The notes beneath the pieces are model-generated. The model had not been told where the DNA came from, ran no database searches, and saw only the letters and a program-made list of their open reading frames with translations. This document shows positions 9,306 to 17,722 of a stretch of 64,000 nucleotides of DNA, in pieces. A program made the translations under genes and the position numbers. Positions within the stretch are counted from its first letter, which is position 1; each line of letters opens with the position of its first letter. The stretch comes from Yersinia canariae. Its GTDB lineage: Bacteria; Pseudomonadota; Gammaproteobacteria; Enterobacterales; Enterobacteriaceae. The stretch spans positions 3,968,001 to 4,032,000 of the forward strand of contig NZ_CP043727.1 in the NCBI RefSeq assembly GCF_009831415.1. Direction: 5' to 3'.

Positions 9306-10145
9306 ATGAACCGTAAGTTTATTTTATTTCTTTCGTTTTTAATTGTCGCCGTTGGCATCACGGGAATTTTAGTTAACATTGATAATGATAGTAATGAAAA
9401 AGCATCCTATGATTTGCTCGAATTGAACAACGAGAAAGAAATAAATATAGCACTAGCACAGTCAACCCGTAACCTTCCTTCAGGAACAATATTAAGAGGG
9501 AATGATTACGCCATAAAGAAACTCTTGGTTAAAGAATCAAGTGAATTGGTAAAAAGCAACATATCAAGCAGTACTAATATTAATAACTATTTATTGAAAG
9601 AAAATGTTCTCGCCAACTCCTATCTTACAAAAGATATGTTAGTTTCGCCTGCTAGTGATAATTTCAATCATCTTATCTTAAAGAAAGGTGATGTTATCTA
9701 CAAATTTAATTTAAAAAAGCAAGATGAGTATCTGCTCGATTCATTAAATGTTGGTGGTAGGGTTTCCTTTCAATTGATAACTCTTGAAGCAGACAATAGA
9801 AAGGGAATGGAGAATGGCACGACGATCAATAAAAAAGGCATAAACAACAGACAAAAACAGAATTACTCACTCTATAAAATCATCCAAAATATGGAAATAG
9901 TAAGAATAAAAAAATACTCAGAAAGCGAATTATTAGAAGTAAATGGTAAAAATAAAAAGACTGAAGAGGCGCTAACGGGTTATATAGAAGTTATCATCAA
10001 TATGCGGGATCTTGATTTAATCTACTTGGCAGAAGCATCAGGTGACATCATCCTAACTCCCACCATCGGCGGTGAAGATAATAAATCAAAACATCTACAT
10101 GACACATTACCTGAGTTACGGACAATAAGAGAGTTAAGAGGATGA
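9306..10145 (+). CDS. rcpC: RcpC/CpaB pilus assembly protein with SAF domain
   Basis: 279 residues with one N-terminal hydrophobic segment (FILFLSFLIVAVGITGILV) that exports or anchors it. Around residues 50-120 lies an SAF-like domain (ARNLPSGTILRGNDY-type: here STRNLPSGTILRGNDYAIKKL), the signature of CpaB/RcpC. The family is periplasmic and helps the secretin assemble or function, possibly by binding peptidoglycan. ATG at 9306 follows AAAGGATATTATC. The last four bases overlap the secretin start, so the two are probably translated together. Codons are strongly AT-biased, as throughout this locus. Confidence 0.87.
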   Translation: MNRKFILFLSFLIVAVGITGILVNIDNDSNEKASYDLLELNNEKEINIALAQSTRNLPSGTILRGNDYAIKKLLVKESSELVKSNISSSTNINNYLLKENVLANSYLTKDMLVSPASDNFNHLILKKGDVIYKFNLKKQDEYLLDSLNVGGRVSFQLITLEADNRKGMENGTTINKKGINNRQKQNYSLYKIIQNMEIVRIKKYSESELLEVNGKNKKTEEALTGYIEVIINMRDLDLIYLAEASGDIILTPTIGGEDNKSKHLHDTLPELRTIRELRG

Positions 10146-11503
10146 GAACAGCTAAATTAAGATATTTAAATCAAAACATACTGTTTCTCCTATGTGTGAT
10201 TATAACATGCCAAATAGCAGTAAACAGAGCAAATGCCAAACCCACTTACTTATCTACTGGTGAATCCTCTATTATTAAAACACAAGAGGAAATAGATACA
10301 GTTTTTGTTTCTGTGGCAGCTATTGCTGACTATGAACTAGTAGGAAAAAATAGCATTATTGTGTATGCAAAACAGGAAGGAACAGCAGAGTTTATTCTGT
10401 TCAATCAGAACCATCAACCCATAAATAAACTAGTAGTATTAGTCAATAATACTATTACCTCGGCACATAAAAGGATACAGCTTGAATACCCTGAAAGCGA
10501 CATAGAGATTAATAAGGTAGGAGATAGCTATATTCTGACAGGAACAGTAGAGACCGAAGAGGCAAAAGATACTATTGTCAGTATCATTGGCGAAGCTACC
10601 GGAAGTAAAAAAACAATAGATATTCACAACAAAAAAGAAATCGATGGTAATAATCAGTATTTTAATACCTCAGAGTACTCGGGGATAATAAATAGAATAA
10701 AGCTACCAGGTTCAAACCAAGTAAATGTAAAACTCACTATTGCCGAAGTAACAAAAGACTTTAGCGAAAATATTGGTGTAGACTGGAGCACTATAGGGAA
10801 TATTTCAGGTTCATTTCAATTTTTAAAATTAGATGGTTTGAGAAAATTTAATGCAAATGATATTAGCGCATTAGTCCATGCTATTAATGATAATTCTATC
10901 GCTCGGGTTTTAGCTGAACCTAACCTCTCCGTATTATCTGGGGAGAGTGCTACATTTTTAGTTGGCGGGGAAATACCCATTGTTAATACCGCACAAAATA
11001 GCACAGTAATTACTTATAAAGAATTTGGCATAAAACTAAACATCGGAGCCAAAGTCAATGAGAAAAAACGGATCCGAATTAAGCTGGATGAAGAAGTGAG
11101 CAGTATAGATAAAGTATTTAGTATCGATGGAGGAAATTCGTATCCTTCATTCAGGACACGAAAAGCGGCAACAACCTTAGAACTAGGTGATGGTGAAAGC
11201 TTTATTCTTGGCGGGCTTATCAGTAGCTCAGAAAGAGAATCACTGAAAAAAATTCCATTGATTGGTGATATCCCTATATTAGGCGCTTTCTTTCGCAATG
11301 CAGAGACACGGAAAAAACAAACTGAATTAGTGGTCGTCGCAACCGTGAATTTAGTGAGACCCATTTCAGAGAAAGAAGTAGAGCTACCCAATTTCATGCA
11401 TACCTCAGCACTTGAGCGTTTTTTTAATTTTACTCATATCATAGAAATAAAAAGAGAGAAGATGGCTAAAGAATTCCTACGCAAAGGAGGATTTATCAAA
11501 TGA
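10142..11503 (+). CDS. rcpA: RcpA/CpaC outer-membrane secretin of the Tad pilus
   Basis: 453 residues. A signal peptide ends near NRANAKP, followed by an N-terminal pilus-secretin domain and a BON-like segment (about residues 115-160). The C-terminal half is a type II/III secretin domain with VLAEPNLSVLSGESATFLVGGEIPI and the LGDGESFILGGL motif. A ring of these subunits forms the outer-membrane pore through which the pilus leaves. It overlaps rcpC upstream and the small Cys-rich gene downstream by four bases each. Confidence 0.92.
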   Translation: MRTAKLRYLNQNILFLLCVIITCQIAVNRANAKPTYLSTGESSIIKTQEEIDTVFVSVAAIADYELVGKNSIIVYAKQEGTAEFILFNQNHQPINKLVVLVNNTITSAHKRIQLEYPESDIEINKVGDSYILTGTVETEEAKDTIVSIIGEATGSKKTIDIHNKKEIDGNNQYFNTSEYSGIINRIKLPGSNQVNVKLTIAEVTKDFSENIGVDWSTIGNISGSFQFLKLDGLRKFNANDISALVHAINDNSIARVLAEPNLSVLSGESATFLVGGEIPIVNTAQNSTVITYKEFGIKLNIGAKVNEKKRIRIKLDEEVSSIDKVFSIDGGNSYPSFRTRKAATTLELGDGESFILGGLISSSERESLKKIPLIGDIPILGAFFRNAETRKKQTELVVVATVNLVRPISEKEVELPNFMHTSALERFFNFTHIIEIKREKMAKEFLRKGGFIK

Positions 11504-11781
11504 AATTATTAATAATAGGCAGCATTGTATTATTTTTAAACTTAGCTCATGCAGGACCAACAATTATCCCTATGGATAATGGCCGTGCATCAGTATTAGT
11601 AGGGGAGAACGAAAAAATGACAAAAAACATCAACTTATGCGAAGATAACAGATTGAAAACGCGATACAAACCTTGTAAATATAACGTTAATGATTATCGC
11701 ATCACTAAAAATAGTGAAGTGGGTTGTGCATATAAGACCAATAGAAAAAACTCTAGCACTAATGGTGAGTTATGCAATTAA
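11500..11781 (+). CDS. Small exported protein with four cysteines, of unknown function
   Basis: 93 residues. A clear signal peptide (MKLLIIGSIVLFLNLAHAG) leaves a mature part of about 75 residues with four Cys (LCEDN, PCKYN, GCAYK, ELCN), which suggests two disulfide bonds in the periplasm. It overlaps the secretin stop by four bases and tadZ by ten, so it is a genuine operon member. The slot just after the secretin is where other Tad loci carry rcpB, but I see no sequence feature that identifies it as RcpB. It may assist secretin assembly; this is inference from position. Confidence 0.75.
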   Translation: MKLLIIGSIVLFLNLAHAGPTIIPMDNGRASVLVGENEKMTKNINLCEDNRLKTRYKPCKYNVNDYRITKNSEVGCAYKTNRKNSSTNGELCN

Positions 11782-12908
11782 TTCTCAATAAGGAACTCAT
11801 CAATAGAAAAGACAGTAAAATAAAAAAAAATATTGTGATTATGTCTACACGAAAATGGGTAATAGAGGAGATATCAGAAAAAATACGTCTGGCTGATATG
11901 AACGATATTAAAGAAATGGATAAAGATATTTTTAATATTTCGGATATAAATATCCCAGAACAAACTGTCGGGTTTATTATTGATATCGGTCATAATGAAA
12001 ACATTGACAAAACATTAAGTTTAATAAAAAGTAATACTCCACGAGACTGCTGGTGTGTATTAGTCGGTGATATAGACTCAATCAGTGTCGCCCAAAAATT
12101 TACTGAGCATGGGGTATTATACTTAAACTTACAATCACAGTCAGTTGAGTTAACACAACACTTGCTAAAAGGCATTCCCATTGAAGCAGAAAGGAAAGCT
12201 TTTTTTATCAGTATACTAGGATGTAAAGGAGGGATTGGTACCACACTACTTAGCTATCATTTTTCTTGTGAAGTAACTCAAATAAAAAAATCGCCCACTT
12301 TATTACTACAAGGCAATCAAGGATCTCAAGATCTTGATCTTGTCACAGAGAAAAAAATGACATCAGAGGTAAATGAATGTCATAAAAATATAGATATCAT
12401 GTTGTGTAAAGAGAATGAGTTAAGTGATATTAATACTCAGATAGGTAGAAAGCACAATTACATTGTATTCGACCAGCCTATCCATAGTTTATCAAAAGAA
12501 AAATTAACGAGATATATTGAACAATCAGATTGCATCATTATATTACTCGACAATAGCATGACCTCAGTTCGTGTTGCTAAAGAATTTATTGATATTTATG
12601 ACCGTTTTAAACGAGATAACAAACAAGCCACCCGATTAATCATTTGTTTGAATGAAAGTCGGCCTATAACAAAGAATATGTTAGATACCGCTGATGTACA
12701 AACTTTATTAGGTCGTAAGATTGATACGCAAATACCTTATATATTTAAAACAAAAGAATCATTAATTGATCAAGACTATTTTGGCAGAAATAAAATAAAA
12801 ATAAAAAATTTAGCAAAAAACACATTGGGTATAAATACTCACTTCCACAATAATGGAAAGTCATGGATAAACAAGATAACAACATCACTAAAACTAAAGG
12901 AAAGGTAA
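11772..12908 (+). CDS. tadZ: TadZ/CpaE pilus localisation ATPase-like protein
   Basis: 378 residues. The N-terminal third resembles an atypical receiver domain (VGFIIDIGHNENID..., SLIKSNTPRDCWCVLVGD), followed by a ParA/MinD-like domain starting at FFISILGCKGGIGTT (about residues 147-160). The deviant Walker A keeps its signature Lys (KGG), but the second Lys normally found in GK[ST] is replaced (GIGTT). TadZ proteins bring the Tad machinery to its site in the cell, typically a pole. Later motifs (YIVFDQPIHS, DCIIILLDNS) fit the ParA fold. The start overlaps the preceding gene by ten bases. Confidence 0.85.
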   Translation: MQLILNKELINRKDSKIKKNIVIMSTRKWVIEEISEKIRLADMNDIKEMDKDIFNISDINIPEQTVGFIIDIGHNENIDKTLSLIKSNTPRDCWCVLVGDIDSISVAQKFTEHGVLYLNLQSQSVELTQHLLKGIPIEAERKAFFISILGCKGGIGTTLLSYHFSCEVTQIKKSPTLLLQGNQGSQDLDLVTEKKMTSEVNECHKNIDIMLCKENELSDINTQIGRKHNYIVFDQPIHSLSKEKLTRYIEQSDCIIILLDNSMTSVRVAKEFIDIYDRFKRDNKQATRLIICLNESRPITKNMLDTADVQTLLGRKIDTQIPYIFKTKESLIDQDYFGRNKIKIKNLAKNTLGINTHFHNNGKSWINKITTSLKLKER

Positions 12909-12911
12909 ACA

Positions 12912-14198
12912 GTGAAGGTACCATTGAGCACGCAAGAATTAATTAGAGAGAGAATGCTGGCCAATATTGACATAGATAAGATTGAACATCTGGTTGATGA
13001 TTATAGCAAGCTAAGCGAATTACTTTCACAAACTCTTGATGATTTATTTAATAAAAATGATTATAAATTAACCACCCAAGATCAGAAGAAAATGATTACC
13101 ATGATTGCGGACGAAATTACTGGATTTGGCCCATTAAGAGAACTGATGGAAGACGACTCTATTAGTGACATTATGGTTAACGGCCCAGAAAAAATATTTA
13201 TTGAACGCTATGGAAAGATAACCTTAACCTCTCGCCGTTTTATTAATAATGCTCAATTGACTGATATGGCCAAACGTTTGATGCAACGTGCCAATCGGCG
13301 TATTGATGAAAGTCGTCCACTGGCGGATGCGCGTTTAATTGATGGTAGTCGCATCAATGTGGCAATAAGTCCTATTACATTAGACGGAACTGTACTTTCC
13401 ATTCGAAAATTTAGTAACAATAAACGAAAATTGGAAGACTTAGTCGATATGGGTACCATGAGTAGCGCTATGGCTAATTTTCTCATTATTGCTGCCAGTT
13501 GCCGGGTTAATATTATTATCTCTGGTGGAACAGGATCAGGGAAGACAACATTACTTAATGCTCTCTCAATGTATATATCTGAAAATGAGAGGGTAATTAC
13601 CTTAGAAGATGCAGCTGAACTCAATCTTGAACAGCCACATGTAGTGCGAATGGAAACACGACTTGCCGGGCTGGAAAATACCGGGCAGATCACGATGCGA
13701 GACTTAGTCATTAACTCACTGCGTATGCGCCCTGATCGGATTATTATTGGAGAGTGCCGAGGCGAAGAAACTTTTGAAATGCTTCAGGCAATGAACACGG
13801 GCCACAATGGTTCGATGTCAACACTGCATGCTAATTCCCCTCGAGATGCAGTTGCCAGGCTCGAAAGTATGATTATGATGGGACCCGTTAATATGCCTAT
13901 ATTAACTATTCGCCGTAATATAGCCTCGGCAATCAACCTTATTGTCCAGGTTTCGCGGATGAATGACGGCTCACGAAAAATATGTCAAATCAGTGAAATT
14001 ATGGGGATGGAAGGCGATAATGTTGTCTTACAAGATATTTTTTCATTTAAACCTATTAAAGAGCGGGAGCGAGAAGGGAAAATTCAAGGGAGTTTCATCA
14101 ATTATGGTTTACTGAGCCGTTCATCTGTAAGGATAAATGCCGATATCTATAACTTATCTAATGAATTAAATGGCATTTTTTCTTTGGTGGAAAAATGA
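12912..14198 (+). CDS. tadA: TadA/CpaF secretion ATPase (pilus motor)
   Basis: 428 residues of the VirB11-like secretion ATPase family. Visible motifs are Walker A GGTGSGKTTLL (about residue 210), the Asp box LEDAAELNLEQPHVVRMETR, Walker B region LRMRPDRIIIGECRGEE and the His box TGHNGSMSTLHANSPRDA. The N-terminal domain with ITGFGPLRELMEDDSISDIMVNG is typical of CpaF. A hexamer drives pilus extension (and in some systems retraction) from the cytoplasm. The start is GTG at 12912, preceded by AAGGAAAGG; the stop overlaps tadB. Confidence 0.95.
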   Translation: MKVPLSTQELIRERMLANIDIDKIEHLVDDYSKLSELLSQTLDDLFNKNDYKLTTQDQKKMITMIADEITGFGPLRELMEDDSISDIMVNGPEKIFIERYGKITLTSRRFINNAQLTDMAKRLMQRANRRIDESRPLADARLIDGSRINVAISPITLDGTVLSIRKFSNNKRKLEDLVDMGTMSSAMANFLIIAASCRVNIIISGGTGSGKTTLLNALSMYISENERVITLEDAAELNLEQPHVVRMETRLAGLENTGQITMRDLVINSLRMRPDRIIIGECRGEETFEMLQAMNTGHNGSMSTLHANSPRDAVARLESMIMMGPVNMPILTIRRNIASAINLIVQVSRMNDGSRKICQISEIMGMEGDNVVLQDIFSFKPIKEREREGKIQGSFINYGLLSRSSVRINADIYNLSNELNGIFSLVEK

Positions 14199-15076
14199 TT
14201 TACTACATAATATTAATATTAGGTTTGGTTTTATTGGTATTAAATAATATCAAATGGTTAAAAATAAAAAGATCCATTATAAAAACAAAAAAAACAAAAC
14301 AAAACAAAGGATCTTTTTTAATTGTATTATCTAAAAATATATTTAGAGAGTGGTTTGATTATTTGCTTGGTATTTTTAAAGAAAAAAACACTCTACATAT
14401 ATCAATGCCGGTTATATACTCAGCATGTATTTATACAATAAATCACTTTTGGTTTAATTTTAATCCTGCTATTATTTTATTTTTTATCATGATAAGTGTT
14501 GTATATTTTCAATTGAGGTTGTCAAGAAAAAGGTATTACACCCTTTTCAAGCAATATTTTCCTGAGGCCCTATTAATGATTAACATGGCCGCAAGTAGCG
14601 GTGCAAGTATTAATCAAGTATTAGAACGTTGTGGCCAAGAAATTAGTGGCCCATTAGGGAATGAGTTTAGCCTTATTTGCCGTCGATTGAATGTGGGAGA
14701 ATCTCCTGAGTCAGTTTTTTATGACTCCTATCAGCGTTTCAATTATCCAGAATTCTATTTTCTTATCACTATTCTTTTACTTAATCTACAGCAAGGTGGG
14801 CAGTTAAGAGAACTCACGAGCCGCTTATCGGAAGTTATAAACAAAAATAAAACTACCGAACAGAAAAAAGCAGTGATGACAGCACAGGTGCGGATGTCTG
14901 TGAATATCATATCCATAATGCCTATAGTTTTTTCTCTTTTGCTCTACTTTCTTGACCCTGCAACCATAGAGACCATGTGGGAGAATCCCATCGGAAAAAT
15001 GATATATTATTATATTAGTACCAGCGAGGTAATTGGAATCATAGTAATAAGAAAAATGCTAGGTAAAGCCACATGA
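14195..15076 (+). CDS. tadB: TadB inner-membrane platform protein
   Basis: 293 residues with an N-terminal hydrophobic segment, a second pair near residues 75-105, a cytoplasmic type II secretion F domain (EALLMINMAASSGASINQVLERCGQEI...GGQLRELTSRLSEVI) and a C-terminal membrane segment. TadB and TadC together form the inner-membrane platform on which TadA acts, the counterpart of GspF or PilC. Both the start and the stop overlap neighbours by four bases. A Lys-rich basic stretch after the first helix fits the positive-inside rule. Confidence 0.9.
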   Translation: MIYYIILILGLVLLVLNNIKWLKIKRSIIKTKKTKQNKGSFLIVLSKNIFREWFDYLLGIFKEKNTLHISMPVIYSACIYTINHFWFNFNPAIILFFIMISVVYFQLRLSRKRYYTLFKQYFPEALLMINMAASSGASINQVLERCGQEISGPLGNEFSLICRRLNVGESPESVFYDSYQRFNYPEFYFLITILLLNLQQGGQLRELTSRLSEVINKNKTTEQKKAVMTAQVRMSVNIISIMPIVFSLLLYFLDPATIETMWENPIGKMIYYYISTSEVIGIIVIRKMLGKAT

Positions 15077-15897
15077 AAATATCACTATTTATTGCTATAA
15101 TAGCACTTGGGTTTATTATTTTTTTCAAAAATAATAATAAAAGAAATAGCATATCGAATTATAACAAAATAAATAACATTGAAAATGATAAAATAAAAAG
15201 TAAAAGCAATGAAAAAGAAAACAAAAAAGACATTTACCACATTATAAAGCTACCGTTTATTTTACATAATATAGCTTATTTCAAGTTGATAATAGCTACT
15301 ACCATTCTGGTGATAACAGCTTTATTATCTGTGTTTGGTTTATTCTCAATAAATATGATAAATATACTTATAGTGGGAATGTTTATTCTTATAATGATAT
15401 TATACCTCCCGAAATTGATCGTGAAAAATATTGTAGCCAGAAGGACCAAATTATTACTAAAGTCACTCCCATTCTTTATTGATATAACGGCTGCCTGTGT
15501 TCAATCTGGGATGACAATAGATAACTCACTGAGTTACTCGGCCAAAAAATTTGAGTTAATCAATGCCGACTTAAGTTTAATTATACTCAAAATGACTCGG
15601 CGAGCCGAAATTAATGGCTTAGAGAGTGCAATTAAAGAGTTTTATCAGTCTTCTACACAGTTAGAAATACGAATGTTCTGCGGTGCGCTTCAATATAGCA
15701 TCAGTTTCGGAGCCACTGTTTATGAGCAATTGATTAAGTTATCAAAGGATATGAGAGAAATGCAGTTCCTCGTTACAGAAGAGAAAATAAGTAAATTAAC
15801 AGCAAAAATGACCATTCCATTATTTTTATTTATTCTTATTCCATTTATTGTATTAGTTATATCCCCTAGTGTTCTGGAGTTGCTTGCATATGAATAA
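15073..15897 (+). CDS. tadC: TadC inner-membrane platform protein
   Basis: 274 residues. After a signal-anchor-like first helix and a very Asn/Lys-rich linker come two hydrophobic segments (about residues 75-115), an F domain (LLLKSLPFFIDITAACVQSGMTIDNSLSYSA...) and a last membrane segment with PFIVLVISPSVLEL near the C terminus. It pairs with TadB in the platform. The last codons overlap tadD (ATGAATAA). The Asn/Lys-rich linker reflects the low GC of the locus. Confidence 0.9.
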   Translation: MKISLFIAIIALGFIIFFKNNNKRNSISNYNKINNIENDKIKSKSNEKENKKDIYHIIKLPFILHNIAYFKLIIATTILVITALLSVFGLFSINMINILIVGMFILIMILYLPKLIVKNIVARRTKLLLKSLPFFIDITAACVQSGMTIDNSLSYSAKKFELINADLSLIILKMTRRAEINGLESAIKEFYQSSTQLEIRMFCGALQYSISFGATVYEQLIKLSKDMREMQFLVTEEKISKLTAKMTIPLFLFILIPFIVLVISPSVLELLAYE

Positions 15898-16645
15898 AAA
15901 ATTTATCATCGTGATAGGAGTGTTACTTTTCACTTTAGTTTTAAGCGGTTGCTCTAATAATAATAGTCTAAGCAATAAAGAATTTTATTATCGAGAGAGT
16001 ATTCTGCTCAAAGCCAATAATCATACAGGCTTAATTTCTTTATATCGCGATAGATTGAAATTAAAAGAGGATGATTCAATCCGGCTAAAACTGGCAAATG
16101 CTTACTATCTTACTGGTGATATTAAGTCCTCTTTATATTATTTGCATCCAATATCCCATAAGGAGAATGTTTCAGTTTACATGTTACAAGCTAAGAATCT
16201 TATCGGTAGCAATGATAATGCGGGAGCCAGGATTGTAATCAATAAGTTATTAGCTATTTCACCTAATAATGCAGAAGCACATAACTTAAACGGCATTATT
16301 TTAGCTAATGATGGGGAAATTAAGAAAGCCGAGACGGCCATTGAACGATCACGAGCTTTGTTCATATCTGATGAAATAGCAATGAATAATCTCGCAGTTG
16401 TAGCAATACTTGATGATCGTTATGCCGATGCAGTAAAAATATTACTCCCTGACTATCTGGCGGGTAAGAGAGGAAAGTTAATGCTACACAATTTAGTGTT
16501 CTCATTAGTTAAACTTGATGATAGACAATATGCAAAAAAGATAATATCAGCTGAAAAAATGGCTAAAGATCCTGATGAGTTAATCCTTGCACTCAGTCAA
16601 GTGAGCAGTCCCTATCAAGACAAATTCGCGGGTAAGGCTCAATAA
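15890..16645 (+). CDS. tadD: TadD TPR lipoprotein (secretin pilotin-like)
   Basis: 251 residues. The signal peptide ends in a lipobox, LVLSGC, so the protein should be lipidated. TPR-like repeats follow (YYLTGDIKSSLYYLHPIS, ARIVINKLLAISPNNAEAHNLNGIILANDGEIKKAETAIERS, AMNNLAVVAILDDRYADAVKIL). TadD proteins are thought to help the secretin reach or assemble in the outer membrane. The ATG at 15890 was chosen over an upstream in-frame start at 15869 because it begins a clean lipoprotein signal and overlaps the tadC stop, as is usual in this operon. Confidence 0.9.
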   Translation: MNKKFIIVIGVLLFTLVLSGCSNNNSLSNKEFYYRESILLKANNHTGLISLYRDRLKLKEDDSIRLKLANAYYLTGDIKSSLYYLHPISHKENVSVYMLQAKNLIGSNDNAGARIVINKLLAISPNNAEAHNLNGIILANDGEIKKAETAIERSRALFISDEIAMNNLAVVAILDDRYADAVKILLPDYLAGKRGKLMLHNLVFSLVKLDDRQYAKKIISAEKMAKDPDELILALSQVSSPYQDKFAGKAQ

Positions 16646-17112
16646 TGAGTGCCATAATATTGCGTTTTTTTCACTCTAATCGGGGTTCTATTACTGTTGA
16701 TTTTTCACTCATAATTATTTTATTTCTATCCATGCTGCTTTTTAGTGCCGAGATTGCTCGCGTACTTTATATTTCTGCCAGTTTGGATTTAGCCGTTTCC
16801 GAAGCAGCAAAGTCAGCCAAGAATAAAGAGCGGAGTGACAATACTAGCTATACATCGATCCTACAGCAGAAATTAATTTCTCATCAAGGTATTTTAGGCT
16901 CCTTTATTACAGAGGATAATTTGCTTAGTTCAAACGTAGTTTTTAGTCGTCATATTTCGGATGCTATTGAAAATAATATATCGGATGACAATACATACCC
17001 TCTAGCCACGTATAGTATTAATTATTTATACCGCCCAGTTTTATTTCCTATTCCATCGCTATGGGCCAGTAATTTATTATCCCGAGAGGTTATTTTTGTC
17101 CAAGAAAATTAA
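16645..17112 (+). CDS. tadE: TadE-like minor pilin (pseudopilin)
   Basis: 155 residues. After a short basic leader comes NRGSITVDFSLIIILFLSMLLFSAEIARVLYISASLDLAVSEAAK, a TadE-type N-terminal helix with a glycine-ending leader, which the prepilin peptidase may process. The C-terminal periplasmic part has no recognised motif. TadE and TadF act as minor pilins needed for pilus assembly. The start overlaps the tadD stop by one base (TAATG), and the end overlaps tadF by 17 bases. Confidence 0.85.
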   Translation: MSAIILRFFHSNRGSITVDFSLIIILFLSMLLFSAEIARVLYISASLDLAVSEAAKSAKNKERSDNTSYTSILQQKLISHQGILGSFITEDNLLSSNVVFSRHISDAIENNISDDNTYPLATYSINYLYRPVLFPIPSLWASNLLSREVIFVQEN

Positions 17113-17677
17113 TCAAAAAAATATAGTTATAGATATACAAGGTGTAATTATTGTTGAATTTGTTTTTGTCTTTTTTATCACTGCTTTTTTTATAAAGATA
17201 TTGTTATCAGTAACAGAATACTATTCAACCATTGGAAAGTTAGACCGAATATCATACTCATTAGTTGGGATCGTGCGAGAAAGAACACGGCTTTACAATG
17301 ATAATAATGAGTTAACACAAATTCAAGTTAATCAAATAAAACAGTTAGCAGATAGTATGTTGGTAAACTCGCGCTCTACAGAGACAGATCTTGCAATAAA
17401 GATAGAAACAATACACTTCGATCATACAGAGTCGTCTGCAATAGAAGATAGGCATATTGATAATACGAAAAGTTTTTCATTCAATACTGGAGTGTATGAA
17501 CCGAAGAAGCCGCTCAGTGAGTTAACCCAATTATCATCATTTAGTCATGCCGGGAGATGGATTCCTCTTTATCAAGTGACCTTATGTTTACCAGCGACTC
17601 CTTGGTATAGCGCTCTATTTAACCGAGAGGGAAATATTACTCCAATAAAATCATCTTCTATCGCCATTGAACGCTAA
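17096..17677 (+). CDS. tadF: TadF-like minor pilin (pseudopilin)
   Basis: 193 residues. A hydrophobic helix near the N terminus (DIQGVIIVEFVFVFFITAFFIKILLSVTEYY) follows a short basic leader containing a Gly and a Glu at the positions expected for TadE/TadF pseudopilins. The remainder is a hydrophilic domain likely exposed in the periplasm. The start is TTG at 17096, preceded by GAGAGG at seven bases; no better ATG exists before the helix. It overlaps tadE by 17 bases. Sequence conservation in this family is low, so the call leans on the helix and its place between tadE and tadG. Confidence 0.8.
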   Translation: MSKKINQKNIVIDIQGVIIVEFVFVFFITAFFIKILLSVTEYYSTIGKLDRISYSLVGIVRERTRLYNDNNELTQIQVNQIKQLADSMLVNSRSTETDLAIKIETIHFDHTESSAIEDRHIDNTKSFSFNTGVYEPKKPLSELTQLSSFSHAGRWIPLYQVTLCLPATPWYSALFNREGNITPIKSSSIAIER

Positions 17678-17722
17678 TTAATAAATGGTATGGGTACATG
17701 CAATCTGGAAGTAAGGCTATTT

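Noticed and set aside
12210..12260. TadZ Walker A lacking the second Lys as a sign of gene decay
   Set aside because: Deviant P-loops are common in TadZ/CpaE proteins, and the reading frame and other ParA motifs are intact.
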